A stretch of 64,000 nt of DNA. Source: Eubacterium plexicaudatum ASF492 (GTDB lineage: Bacteria; Bacillota; Clostridia; Lachnospirales; Lachnospiraceae). The stretch spans positions 4,648,501 through 4,712,500 of the forward strand of contig NZ_AQFT02000001.1 in assembly GCF_000364225.2 (NCBI RefSeq), given 5' to 3'. Below the pieces are notes generated by a model. It saw only the letters and a list, made by a program, of their open reading frames with translations, searched no databases and had not been told where the DNA came from. Both the position numbers and the translations under genes were made by a program. Below, piece by piece: positions 1 to 9,419 of this stretch. Position 1 is the first letter of the stretch; every line of letters begins with the position of its first letter.

Positions 1-284
1 ATAAATATGTTTTCTTCCGTGACCTTACCAAGTGATTCCAGCCCTTCCTCGTTCACGACCAACTGATAATCCGGCTTTACATCCAGAGGACTTATAACCG
101 GCAGCGCAAATGCCGGATCATCCATAGACTGCAGCCATTTTATATTTCCTTTTCCTTCCTTTTCCTCGTCATGAATCAATGTAAAATTCTGCAGATCCGG
201 AAATCCTATAATGCCTTCTTTCAGCTTGATGATTTTGTCATCCTGGATATCAATCTCACCAAATAATCTTGTATTTGCCTTCAT
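1..284 (-). CDS. fliW: Flagellar assembly factor FliW (N-terminal part, cut by window edge)
   Basis: FliW binds flagellin and also antagonises CsrA, coupling flagellin translation to filament assembly in the cytoplasm. The visible 94 residues start MKANTRLFGEIDI and contain the family's GIIGFP turn (around residues 25-30) and a QSMDDPAFALPVI stretch. The family is usually about 145-150 residues, so the C-terminal third lies beyond base 1. The start ATG at 284 is preceded by AAAAGGAG. It directly follows flgL in the same orientation, and csrA would be expected next outside the window. Identification rests on sequence and on the flgL-fliW neighbourhood. Confidence 0.93.
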   Translation of the reverse strand, partial: MKANTRLFGEIDIQDDKIIKLKEGIIGFPDLQNFTLIHDEEKEGKGNIKWLQSMDDPAFALPVISPLDVKPDYQLVVNEEGLESLGKVTEENIF

Positions 285-296
285 TGCATACTCCTT

Positions 297-2147
297 TTAA
301 ATAAAGTCAAGCAGTGTCATTTTACCGATCTTTGCTGCTGCCTGCAGTGCTGCCTGATACGATACGGAAGCTGCCGTATAATTAATCACAAGGTCTGATA
401 AATCCATATCTTCGTTCATTGATTTTAACTCTTTAAATGTAGATTTTTGTACACTCATTCGGTTCTTTGTCAGTTCCACACGTGCCTGACGGCCGCCCAG
501 ATTGGTAATTCCAAGATTAATATCATCCAGATATCCCTGAAATTTATCAATATAAGCGCTATAAGTATCATGCATGTTCTGGTTCGCATAATCACGCTGT
601 TTTTTTGCCGCATCCAGCCATTTGTTTAACTGTTCGAGATCGGCAGGATTTGCATTTTTTACTTTTTCTTCCAGCTCATCTACTATTTTATTAGCCGAAA
701 TCGCATACTGTACGACATCAATCAGTTCCGTAATGTCCCGGCGGATATTTGTGTCAAATACATCTCTTGCTTCGGTATTGATCTGCATCTGCTGACCATT
801 TGCGATATTGTATTTGATCGCCTGCGTAATCCATTCCCCGTTTTCATCAAAATTTTCATATACGATGTCGTCACGTTCCGACATATATCTCGTACAATTG
901 AAAAAGTATTCCGGATGCAGTTCCCCTTCTGCAAAACCGTTCTTATCATAAGTAAAAGAAAAGGTCGCTTTTCCTGCGTCAAAAATTTCCGCCGTCTTAT
1001 CTGTAAAAATCAGCTCTCCGCTTGCATTGTCAAATACAATTTCATTATCGGCAACATCATAGCCATTCTTTCTCAAATCAGCGGTATCTCTGACTTTATA
1101 TACAAGTGTCTGTCCGTTAACCGTTCCTGATAATTCCGGTGCGGTGGAAGAATAATTTACAGACGCTGATTTCGGAGGCTCTGCCGTAATACCTGGCAGC
1201 GCCGTCGGAGGAGTCGTTGTAAAATCATAATCCGAGGTTTTATACAGCTGCGTTGTATATGAACCATTGGCCAGATTTCCAAACTGAGCCGGCACAGCCG
1301 TATAGCCGCTTGGCGGAGTTACGTTAATAACCGGCACATTTGGAGTAACCGATGTATCCATTCCCATTTCAAACGTACATCCGTCTACGCCAAAAGTTTT
1401 ACCGTCTGCTGACATGGTTATCGTACTTTTGACACCGGTTGTTCTATCCGTAACCGTAACACTGAGAGAATTCTGATCTGCGGTAATATTATCATATGCC
1501 AGCCGCAGTCTGTTCAGCTGTACATCATCAAAAACCGGAATATCGGCCGGCGGAATCGGTGGATTCGCATTCGGATCACCTAATATGGTCGTATTTGACG
1601 TATCATCAAATCTTCCTTTGTAATATTCCTTATCTTCAATTTGTTTATAATCAAATGTTTCTGTAATTTTATAATGTTCTGCCTTTGCTTCCGCAGTATT
1701 CATAAATGTTACATTCTGATTTGTTTTATAACCGGTAAAAATCGTTCTTTGATCGTAATCCGCATTGCCTTCGCTGTAAATCTGCTGCTGCAGGGACTGC
1801 AGTTCTTTTAAGATTGCTTCACGGTTTTCCGGCTGAAGCGGATCATTCGTTCCATAGATAGCCTGCTTTTTCGCATCCGTTATGAGATCTTTCATATTAA
1901 TCATCGCTGTCTGCGTACATTCCATCCAGGATTCCGTATCCGGTATATTATTATCGTAATACTGTGTTATCGTACTTAAGGTACTGCGCAGGCGCAGGGC
2001 ACGAATCGCAATAATCGGATTGTCAGAAGGTTTTGTAATTTTTTTCTGGATGGACATCTGGTTATTTGTGTGATCCACTTTCGCTCTGTTTGCATTAATA
2101 TTTGTCTTTGTCCGTTTCACGATCATGGAATTGGTTACTCGCATCAT
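297..2147 (-). CDS. flgL: Flagellar hook-filament junction protein FlgL (HAP3), enlarged
   Basis: FlgL is the second junction protein between hook and filament and is exported by the flagellar type III system. The N-terminus (MMRVTNSMI..., helical to about residue 130) and the C-terminus (about 455-616, ending in a flagellin-like helical segment with NYTAASVSYQAALQAAAK) are the conserved D0/D1 regions. Between them lies a variable domain of roughly 300 residues rich in Thr, Pro and Asn. At 616 residues it is about twice the enterobacterial protein. The start at 2147 follows AGGAGGG at 7 bases. It lies 14 bases after flgK in one operon. Confidence 0.92.
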   Translation of the reverse strand: MMRVTNSMIVKRTKTNINANRAKVDHTNNQMSIQKKITKPSDNPIIAIRALRLRSTLSTITQYYDNNIPDTESWMECTQTAMINMKDLITDAKKQAIYGTNDPLQPENREAILKELQSLQQQIYSEGNADYDQRTIFTGYKTNQNVTFMNTAEAKAEHYKITETFDYKQIEDKEYYKGRFDDTSNTTILGDPNANPPIPPADIPVFDDVQLNRLRLAYDNITADQNSLSVTVTDRTTGVKSTITMSADGKTFGVDGCTFEMGMDTSVTPNVPVINVTPPSGYTAVPAQFGNLANGSYTTQLYKTSDYDFTTTPPTALPGITAEPPKSASVNYSSTAPELSGTVNGQTLVYKVRDTADLRKNGYDVADNEIVFDNASGELIFTDKTAEIFDAGKATFSFTYDKNGFAEGELHPEYFFNCTRYMSERDDIVYENFDENGEWITQAIKYNIANGQQMQINTEARDVFDTNIRRDITELIDVVQYAISANKIVDELEEKVKNANPADLEQLNKWLDAAKKQRDYANQNMHDTYSAYIDKFQGYLDDINLGITNLGGRQARVELTKNRMSVQKSTFKELKSMNEDMDLSDLVINYTAASVSYQAALQAAAKIGKMTLLDFI

Positions 2148-2161
2148 AACTGTTCCCTCCT

Positions 2162-4132
2162 TTATACGCCGGTCTGTGTGATCAGGCGATCATACATCTC
2201 GTTCATTGTTGATATAATTTTGGACGCCAGATTATATGCGTTCTGGAATTTCACGATATCCATACCTTCTTCATCTTCATCCACACTCGATACCGACATC
2301 CGATAGGTATCTATCGTATTGCCAATATCTTCATAATTTGAACTTAAAATATCCGCTTCCTGTCTGTCAACTGTGATATCCGTTACAATATATTCCAAAA
2401 ACTGATTGCCGCCTGATCCGCGGTATATAACCGTTTTTGACTGCAATTCCAGCATCATATCTACCAGTCCTGCTTCACTCTCATCCGTATCCGTACGGGT
2501 CGATGTTGCAAAATAATTCGGGTCTTTGACACTTTTATCATTTACAGCTACGTTTCCGGCTGTCATCTGATAATAGTTGCCGCCTATTGCATCCGACTTA
2601 TAAGTCGTTATCGTACCTTTTTCGCCGTCTTCTTTTTTTGTATCCAAAAACGAATTTTCTTTCCCATCCGGTTTTATGGCAACAAAAAACGCACCCATCT
2701 GTTCGCCATTTGTATCGGCGCCTCCATTCTGGTATTTAAATTCTTCCGGAATCACATTTCCTTCCGCATCAACCGTATAACGGTCCGTAACCGGTGTTCC
2801 ATCCAGTTTCGTTGTCCCGTCGCCTTTTCCGTAAATCTGCATGTCATTAAATTTTCTGCAGAACGAACGTAAAAATTCATTCATCTGAGACATATAATAT
2901 GGAATTCCTCGCGCGTCGATCGGACGGCCAATACTTACCTCTCTGCCGGATTTACCTGCCAGTGAAGTCATATCCGTGTTTTCCATTTCAAACATATAGG
3001 TACATGTTTCTTTTCCATTTTTATCTACCGAAACCGTCATTTCAAATCTTGAATACGTATAGGTCTTGTTTGCAATGGTAATATAACCTCTGTCCGGCAT
3101 ATTCATTGCTTCTACCGATGTGATATTTGGATCCGTAATATAAATCTTTGATGCACCGGCATCTACTTTAGATAATGTACCCTGAAGATTTTCTTTGTTA
3201 TTGCCGTCACGAATATTTAATACGGCTTTTAATTCACCGGACATGGTATCCGAAGAGGCATTAAACTCGTTGCCGGTATGAGACCAGCGGATATCATACA
3301 ATCCGTCTATATCATTCTGATTCACTTTTTCCTGACGGGTATAACATTCCAGAGAATTGTAGTCACTCCCATCTACCAGCAACTGTCCTTCCACACGTAT
3401 ACGGAACACCGTACCGCCTACATACATATCCGGATCGTTACTGTTTAAAACTTTTGTCTCTTCTGTCTCAATCGGTACAATTTTAGACAGTTCATCCAAT
3501 AAATAAGCACGTTGGTCACGCAGTTCATTTGCACGTCTTCCCTGAATCTCTATTGTATTGATCTTATCATTAATAATGGAAATTTTCTGTGCATAGGAAT
3601 TGATCTGACTTACCAGTGCACGCACTTCCTGATTACAATCCGACTGCAGTGTTTTCAGATGTCCGGACATATTATTAAAATATTCCATCAGACTTTGCGC
3701 ATTATTAATAAACTGATTACGAATACTCAGTTCCGAACCGTCTCCTTTTAAAGACTCCATTGTATTGAAGATTTCTTTATAAATGGAAGAAAATCCGGTA
3801 GCGCTGTCTTCAATATCATCTCTGTAAAGATTTTCAATCTGCGCCATATAGTATCCTTTTTTCTCATACTGTCCGACACTACTGTTATTCGTCCAGTATT
3901 TTACATCGTAATACGTATTGCGCAGCTGCGTAATGGAATCCGCATCCACACCGCTTCCAAGCGTTCCATACGTATAATTACGCAAGGAAGCTTTGGCTAC
4001 GAGATTCACAACCTGTTTGCTGTAGCCCGGCGTATTTGCATTGGCTACGTTATTTGCCGTTGTATTAATAGAAGCTGAAAATGCATTTAATGCAGACCAG
4101 CCGATATTTAATCCAAAAAATGTAGAACTCAT
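2162..4132 (-). CDS. flgK: Flagellar hook-associated protein FlgK (second copy)
   Basis: FlgK (HAP1) forms the first ring at the hook-filament junction. This 656-residue protein has the classic N-terminus (MSSTFFGLNIGWSALNAF, then NNVANANTPGYSKQ) and the C-terminal helix (MDIVKFQNAYNLASKIISTMNEMYDRL). The middle is variable. It is the downstream member of two adjacent flgK-type genes; the upstream one (4150-6139) has a different N-terminus. Which one makes the actual HAP1 ring cannot be told from sequence; this copy has the more typical N-terminus. It is intact in this sequence and 17 bases downstream of the first copy. Confidence 0.92.
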   Translation of the reverse strand: MSSTFFGLNIGWSALNAFSASINTTANNVANANTPGYSKQVVNLVAKASLRNYTYGTLGSGVDADSITQLRNTYYDVKYWTNNSSVGQYEKKGYYMAQIENLYRDDIEDSATGFSSIYKEIFNTMESLKGDGSELSIRNQFINNAQSLMEYFNNMSGHLKTLQSDCNQEVRALVSQINSYAQKISIINDKINTIEIQGRRANELRDQRAYLLDELSKIVPIETEETKVLNSNDPDMYVGGTVFRIRVEGQLLVDGSDYNSLECYTRQEKVNQNDIDGLYDIRWSHTGNEFNASSDTMSGELKAVLNIRDGNNKENLQGTLSKVDAGASKIYITDPNITSVEAMNMPDRGYITIANKTYTYSRFEMTVSVDKNGKETCTYMFEMENTDMTSLAGKSGREVSIGRPIDARGIPYYMSQMNEFLRSFCRKFNDMQIYGKGDGTTKLDGTPVTDRYTVDAEGNVIPEEFKYQNGGADTNGEQMGAFFVAIKPDGKENSFLDTKKEDGEKGTITTYKSDAIGGNYYQMTAGNVAVNDKSVKDPNYFATSTRTDTDESEAGLVDMMLELQSKTVIYRGSGGNQFLEYIVTDITVDRQEADILSSNYEDIGNTIDTYRMSVSSVDEDEEGMDIVKFQNAYNLASKIISTMNEMYDRLITQTGV

Positions 4133-4149
4133 ATACTCACCTCACATCT

Positions 4150-6139
4150 TTACAGCCCTGTTACGAGCATTTCTATCATATCACTGACCGTTTGAATATA
4201 ACGACTGGAAGCATTATAGGCATTTTGATATTTAATCATTCTTGTCAGCTCTTCATCGGAAGATACACCGATTACTTCATTTCGCTGGTTCTCAACTGCC
4301 GACACTGCTCCTTCCAGCTTTTCTGCCGTAGATTCATATACGGAACCAATGATACCGATCTCTCCGACCATTTCTTTATAATATTCACTGTACGTATATT
4401 TTACATTTGTAAAACGCGGATTGATCGAAAGAGTTGTATTATCCCATAAATTTGCAAGTTTCAGTGTCATATCATGCGCAATTTCTTCATTTTGATGAAT
4501 ATGCGGAATGTTTTTGATATGTTTTAACAGTTCATAATTGACACTGATTTCCAAACTCGTGTATTGCTTGGAAGTATCATAGTAATAGTCTTCATTGAGA
4601 ACCCACTGGCCATTGACCTGATTTTTCAGATATTTTTCATTTCCTTTTTTATCCCATGGTGTATATGGTTCTTCATTTATTACACTGTCTATATTCAGAC
4701 TTCCGTCCGGATTAAACAATACATTTCCTTGTGCATCTTTTTTTGGTATTACCGTCGCCACAGACGTATTCTCCGGGTTGAATACCCGATAGGTTTTTCC
4801 GCTGTTCGTATAATACGGCATTGTATCATCTACGTCTTCTTCGTTATAAATGTAAAACTCACGCCATTCGCCGGTATTTTTGTCATACGCTTTGACCGTC
4901 CGATATCGTTCACATCCGGATCTTGTAAATAATTCCTGCGGCGGCTTTTTACCATCTTCGCCTACACAGCAGTTTTCTTCATCCAGTACTTTTACATTGC
5001 GATATCTGGAATATGAACCGTCTTCATTTTGTACAATCAGTTCATCCATTTTCTTATTCGGCGCTAACAGATCATTAATCTGAGTAACAACTGCATGTAT
5101 CAGCTGATCAAATTCTGCCTGTGTATTCTGTATGACAGACAAACCGATGGATGAATCATATTTATCCGGGTCCGCATTTAAAATATGATTAAAATTGGAT
5201 ACCGTCTCTCCTCTTGCCTGTACAAGCGCCTTTAATTCTCCAATATCCGTATTAAATTCCGTACAGATTTTCTGCGAAAAATCAAATACTTCCGCATATT
5301 TTCCGCCCGGTTCATTTGACAGATGCGGCCAGTACGGAGTAACAAATCCTGTCATGCGATCCGTCTTTTTTCCTATCGTGTAACAAAAATATCATCTGCC
5401 ACCATTTCACCTTCAAATTTTAAGGTGACAGAACCGTTTGCTTTCTCTTCGTATGATATATTGCCATATTTGCTCAGCTGATCGAGCGCATAATCTCTGG
5501 CATCGCGTTCATTCATCGCCGTTTCACGGCCGCCTGATTCAATTGACTGAATCTGTATATTCAGATTATGAATCTGTTCTATATATTGATTAATCTTATC
5601 TATATCGTTTGAAATTTGGACATTAACCGTATTCTGATAATTCATCAGACCTTTTATAACTGTCTGTGATCTTGAGACAAACAGACTCGCTTTTTGAATT
5701 ACCAGATTTTGTGCCGCCATGTTGGAAGGATCTTTTGCAAACTCTTCAAATGCCTGCCACAGACTTCCCTCTTCACCATCCAAAATCTGCTGAAAAGCCG
5801 TTCCTTCTAATTCCTGAAAATAATTCTGCACTTCGTCAATCGCTTCAAACGTTGCCTGATAATAAGACTGCCTTCCGTTTTCCTGTCGGAATGCTTTATC
5901 CAGAAAGATATCTCTCGCATGAACGATTTCTCCAATCGAAGTACCCTGTCCAATCAGTTTTTATAGTTGTTTTTTGAATATGCTAAATTGCTGTAGCGTG
6001 CATCACGAAAAACAACCTGCTGACGTACATACCCATCGGTGTTTACGTTAGCCAGGTTGTTTGCTACATTATGAATCGAATCCTGAGAAGCTTTCAGCCC
6101 CGAGTGTCCGATATATATGGAACCCATTCCATTCGCCAT
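4150..6139 (-). CDS. flgK: FlgK paralogue (first copy), two frameshifts in this sequence
   Basis: A second FlgK-type protein of about 663 residues when two lost bases are restored. The N-terminus (MANGMGSIYIGHSGLKASQD, with a VANNLANVNTDGYVRQQ motif) and the C-terminus (MIKYQNAYNASSRYIQTVSDMIEMLV) fit flagellar axial proteins. Reading breaks at the A-run at 5958-5962, where one extra A gives YKKLIGQGTSIGEIVHARDI, and near 5378-5381, where one extra base gives FVTTIGKKTDRMTGF. Both repaired joins read like continuous FlgK, so I treat the gene as intact with sequence errors. RBS-like GGAG lies upstream of 6139. It lies between flgN and the other flgK. Confidence 0.85.
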
Positions 6140-6160
6140 AATTGCTCACACTCCTGTCCG

Positions 6161-6673
6161 TTATTGTTTTGCGTCAAAGCCGCCGCCTCCTAATATCTCT
6201 CCCGTATTGTAAGCGTTCTTATTGTAGTTCGCTGTTTCGGGTGCGGTGCGCATGCTTCGAAACAGAGTCAGGTCAAACTCTACCATTTCCAGAGCCTGAT
6301 TCAGCAATGTCTGGTTTTGTTCATTAATTCTGCGAACCTCATCTAATGTCGTTTTCAACTGTTTTTTTATGTCTTTTAATCGCTGCTGTTCTTTCGGCTG
6401 GCTGCTCAGCATTTCAATAATCGTATCAACCGTAAAATTCCGATCTGCTTTGTTCAGCACTACCGACATATCCTGCATGACTTTTTGACGCCGGTTATCC
6501 AGGTTTTGAATTTTACTTGCAACGTCCTGTTCCAAATCAACGATTTTTTCCAATGCAGGAACGTTGGCATCTATGATGACCTGCTTTTTCTCCTTAGACA
6601 ACTCTGCCAGCTTTTCATATTCTTTGTTTTCGTCCTCTAAGACCTGAATCAGGTCATCCATTAAACTTGCCAC
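6161..6673 (-). CDS. flgN: Flagellar chaperone FlgN
   Basis: FlgN-family proteins are cytoplasmic export chaperones for FlgK and FlgL. The 170-residue product is almost wholly helical and charged, with heptad-like leucine spacing (MDDLIQVLEDENKEYEKLAELSKEKK, then EIVDLEQDVASKIQNL) as in the family, and a short glycine-rich tail (GGGGFDAKQ). The likely start is GTG at 6673 with GAGG seven bases upstream; an internal ATG at 6661 is an alternative. The position immediately between flgM and flgK supports the call more strongly than the weakly conserved sequence. Confidence 0.85.
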   Translation of the reverse strand: MASLMDDLIQVLEDENKEYEKLAELSKEKKQVIIDANVPALEKIVDLEQDVASKIQNLDNRRQKVMQDMSVVLNKADRNFTVDTIIEMLSSQPKEQQRLKDIKKQLKTTLDEVRRINEQNQTLLNQALEMVEFDLTLFRSMRTAPETANYNKNAYNTGEILGGGGFDAKQ

Positions 6674-6711
6674 GTTTTATCCTCGCATTCTTTTACTGAT
6701 TCTGTTACTTT

Positions 6712-6990
6712 TTAATTAGCTGCATAATAACTTGCTAACAATTTGCTCGCAAAATCTCCAGTATCAACGTCATAGTTTCCAGACTTTATGCTAGATTTAA
6801 GCTCTGCTACTCTATCTTCCCTGATATCCGAAGCTGCTGCAACTGCCTGTTTTGCGATCTGATAGTCTCTGCCTGCTCTTGAGATCTGAACCTGATCACG
6901 TGCAGAGGTAACTTCTGCCGTAGTGTTTGCCTTGGAAGGCTTTGATGTTTTGTATAAAGCTGCGATCTGGTTATAAGCATCTATACGCAT
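6712..6990 (-). CDS. flgM: Anti-sigma-28 factor FlgM
   Basis: FlgM holds the flagellar sigma factor inactive until hook completion, when it is exported. The product is 92 residues, small and Ala/Ser/Lys rich. Its C-terminal half carries the sigma-binding pattern (REDRVAELKSSIKSGNYDVDTGDFASKLL), the best conserved part of the family. I place the start at the ATG at 6990 because AAAGGAG lies nine bases upstream; the ATG at 6999 overlaps that ribosome-binding site. It is the first gene of the flgM-flgN-flgK-flgK-flgL-fliW operon and has a sigma-28-like promoter upstream. Confidence 0.92.
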   Translation of the reverse strand: MRIDAYNQIAALYKTSKPSKANTTAEVTSARDQVQISRAGRDYQIAKQAVAAASDIREDRVAELKSSIKSGNYDVDTGDFASKLLASYYAAN

Positions 6991-7101
6991 AATAGGCATC
7001 TCCTTTCATCGTTTCTTCCCTGAATGATAAATATTAGATCTTCACTCGGTATTCCTGCATTTTTTGTATTATGCACTTGATTGTGAAGTTCTATAACTTG
7101 T

Positions 7102-7128
7102 TTATCGGATGTTTTCAGGATTATGTTA
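7102..7128 (-). promoter_or_regulatory. Sigma-28 (SigD) type promoter of the flgM operon
   Basis: On the minus strand TAAC is followed after 15 bases by TCCGATAA, close to the sigma-28 consensus TAAA-N15-GCCGATAA. It lies about 110 bases upstream of the flgM start, in a region that otherwise codes for nothing. This fits FlgM being made under its own target sigma factor. Confidence 0.6.
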
Positions 7129-7231
7129 GCTGTTTTTTTATATTTGTTTAATTTCATCATATTTTAATAATAAAAATAGAATCAAGATTGATTAATTTTG
7201 GTTTTTATGATAATCTTTTGTATATATAAGT

Positions 7232-7260
7232 GCAATGGTCCGGCTAATCTAAACCGTTGC
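7232..7260 (+). other. Short hairpin in the leader of the secreted repeat protein
   Basis: GCAATGG (7232-7238) can pair with CCGTTGC (7254-7260), seven pairs including one G-T, around a 15-base loop. It lies 30 bases upstream of the start codon and just after a TATATA-rich stretch that may hold the -10 element. Function unknown; it does not have a cyclic-di-GMP riboswitch core. Confidence 0.3.
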
Positions 7261-7289
7261 AAATAAGGTATGAAAGTGAGGAAAATGCC

Positions 7290-8639
7290 ATGAAAAAATT
7301 ATTGCAATTTACCAGTATCTTTATATTTACACTGCTGCTCTGCTTTTGTCTCAATCCGGCAGATATAAAAGCTGACAGTATCCATATTCCAATGGATGTT
7401 AACGAACTTCAAAAAGCAGATATCCGGACCGTACCACATATCATGGCAGTACGATCTTCTTCAGGAATAGATAACGGAAATACAGCAAAAGAATATGTAA
7501 TATCTTTCAATCCCAACTATGGAACACTAAACGGGAGTAATTATATGGTTACCGTTAACCAGAAGCTTACCGGTCTGCCAACCGCAGTCAGATCCGGTTA
7601 TACGTTCAGAGGCTGGTACACACAGTCAAACGGAGGAACTTTAATTACACCCAATACGGTCTTTACCATGGATACAAATGTTTATGCGCAATGGGACAAT
7701 TATGATGCCGGTTTCAGAGATTTCTATATTTCCAATATTTCGGATACTTCGGTAAATATAACGGCACTCATTCCAAATACTTACGTAAGAACCTGGGGCA
7801 TTTCATTTGGCACATCCAACACCTATATGCCGGAATCACGCGTTATGAACCTTTATACACAGACATCCGCACTTACAACTTCCATTACCGGATTACAGCC
7901 ATTTACGACTTATTATTACAGAGTATACTATATCGCTGATACACAAAGAATAGAATCCCGAATCGGCTCCTTTTCGACAGGAAGAACGTCCGAATTTATG
8001 GTAACTTTCTACCCGAACGGAGGAACGATAAACGGACAATATTCTATTGTGACGGTTGGCCAAAAACTGCCATATCTGCCTACCGCATTCAGAGATAACT
8101 ACAACTTTGACGGATGGTTTACCGATCCAAATAACGGAACGCTTATTTCCACAAATACCGTATTCAATTTTAACGGAGCCGTATATGCACATTGGACATA
8201 TGCACCAAATAGTTCCACATCCAATCCGGGTACTACGCCACCTACAAACGGTAACACAAATAACGGCAATACAAATAATGGAAACTCAAATAATGGCAGT
8301 TCGGGCGGTACGGTAGATGAAGAACATGATTTTGAACCAATATCCGTGGAAAGAGTCAAGCTCAAAAGTATAAAAAATACACCTCCAAGAAGAATGAAAG
8401 TGAAGTGGGTCTGGTATGCATACGGTGATGGATATCAGATTGCTTATTCCACAAATAAAAAATTCACATCCTCCAAAACAAAACGTATTTTTGCAGGTGT
8501 ATTTACAGATGCGAAAACGATTGCAGGTCTGCAGAAAGGCAAGACATATTATGTAAAAGTACGGGCATACCAAAAATCAGGAGGAACAAAGTATTATGGA
8601 GCCTGGAGCAATGTAAAAAAGATCAAAATCAAAAAATAA
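7290..8639 (+). CDS. Secreted protein with two InlB B-repeats and Fn3-like domains
   Basis: A 449-residue predicted extracellular protein of unknown target. A signal peptide (MKKLLQFTSIFIFTLLLCFC..., probable cleavage after IKA near residue 28) is followed by an InlB B-type repeat (about 65-138, YTFRGWYTQSNGGTLI), a fibronectin-III-like domain (about 140-230), a second B-repeat (about 232-305, NFDGWFTDPNNGTLI), an Asn/Gly/Thr linker and a second Fn3-like domain reaching the C-terminus. There is no LPXTG anchor or transmembrane tail, so release or non-covalent wall binding is likely. I chose ATG 7290, preceded by GTGAGG, over an upstream in-frame TTG. It is divergent from the flagellar operon; surface adhesion is only an inference from the domains. 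Confidence 0.85.
   Translation: MKKLLQFTSIFIFTLLLCFCLNPADIKADSIHIPMDVNELQKADIRTVPHIMAVRSSSGIDNGNTAKEYVISFNPNYGTLNGSNYMVTVNQKLTGLPTAVRSGYTFRGWYTQSNGGTLITPNTVFTMDTNVYAQWDNYDAGFRDFYISNISDTSVNITALIPNTYVRTWGISFGTSNTYMPESRVMNLYTQTSALTTSITGLQPFTTYYYRVYYIADTQRIESRIGSFSTGRTSEFMVTFYPNGGTINGQYSIVTVGQKLPYLPTAFRDNYNFDGWFTDPNNGTLISTNTVFNFNGAVYAHWTYAPNSSTSNPGTTPPTNGNTNNGNTNNGNSNNGSSGGTVDEEHDFEPISVERVKLKSIKNTPPRRMKVKWVWYAYGDGYQIAYSTNKKFTSSKTKRIFAGVFTDAKTIAGLQKGKTYYVKVRAYQKSGGTKYYGAWSNVKKIKIKK
8247..8306 (+). repeat. Four in-frame 15-bp tandem units
   Basis: Four consecutive 15-bp units begin with AAC/AAT-GG and encode NGNTN, NGNTN, NGNSN and NGSSG in the linker of the secreted protein. Unit length is a multiple of three, so copy-number change would alter linker length without breaking the frame. 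Confidence 0.8.
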
Positions 8640-8650
8640 ATAAAGTATTG

Positions 8651-8681
8651 AAAAAAGGGGCTTTCAAAAGCTCCTTTTTAT
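8651..8681 (+). terminator. Rho-independent terminator after the secreted repeat protein
   Basis: AAAAAGG-GGCTTT pairs with AAAGCTCCTTTTT around a tiny loop, ending in a T-run on the plus strand. The A-run on the other side makes it usable also for the minus-strand CvpA operon ending at 8700. Confidence 0.8.
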
Positions 8682-8699
8682 ATCTGCAATTGCTGTTCT

Positions 8700-9419
8700 T
8701 TAAAGAAAACTCATAATCAGCTCTTTTACCAAATTCCGCTCATATAACCCACGTAAAGCAGCATTTGCCTGAATCTGATGTAACAATGACGCACTTGACG
8801 GAAAAATTTTTGTCATCTCTATCATCCAAAAAACGATCCAAATAACCAGAAATGCTTTGACAATTCCTGCAAAAAATCCAAAAATCATATTGATCAGATG
8901 TATCCCTGGCTTTCTTGAAAAAATGTCCAGCTTTCTTCCGACCAGATATAATATAATTGCTATAATAATGAAAGATATGAAAAATGCAATGACTGTTACG
9001 CAGATATCGGAAACGGTCTCTGCCATCTTTTTATAAATTCCCTGTGATTCCAGAAAATCCGGAATTGCTGACTGCGTTGTTTGCTTTAATTTCTTTTGAA
9101 AATCTTTTTGATATTTTTTTGGAAGCGTTACCCATGACAAATCTATATTTTCCGGCAATGTTCCTTCTTCTAATTTTTTTTCAATCTGTTTTCTGACATA
9201 TTTTTCGCTTCCTGTTTGAATCTGCTGTCTGATCGTAGTAGAATCTAAAATCAGACCGCGGAACATCGGCATTGTTATAGCAATAAACACAACTGTTGCC
9301 ACTAATGCAGCCACAGAATAAATAACCCGTATAAAGCCTTTATGAAATCCACGCAGAGCAGATGCTATAATATATCCCATTACCGTAAAATAAAACCAGT
9401 TCATTGTATTAAAAATCAT
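8700..9419 (-). CDS. CvpA-family membrane protein
   Basis: A 239-residue membrane protein of the CvpA/colicin V production family, members of which are often envelope-associated with poorly defined roles. Segments near residues 10-50 (MGYIIASALRGFHKGFIRVIYSVAALVATVVFIA), 135-160 and 175-205 are hydrophobic; the GFxKGFIR turn after the first helix is typical of CvpA. A soluble Lys-rich stretch lies between. The gene overlaps the upstream DUF5711 gene by 11 bases and ends the dnaX-recR-LysM series. An ATG at 9404 is an alternative start. The family assignment is confident, the function is not. Confidence 0.75.
   Translation of the reverse strand: MIFNTMNWFYFTVMGYIIASALRGFHKGFIRVIYSVAALVATVVFIAITMPMFRGLILDSTTIRQQIQTGSEKYVRKQIEKKLEEGTLPENIDLSWVTLPKKYQKDFQKKLKQTTQSAIPDFLESQGIYKKMAETVSDICVTVIAFFISFIIIAIILYLVGRKLDIFSRKPGIHLINMIFGFFAGIVKAFLVIWIVFWMIEMTKIFPSSASLLHQIQANAALRGLYERNLVKELIMSFL

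Noticed and set aside
7200..7290. Cyclic-di-GMP riboswitch upstream of the secreted protein
   Set aside because: A short CCGGC..CTAAACC..TTGC segment is reminiscent, but the conserved core with GGCAAA and GACGCAAAGCC is missing.
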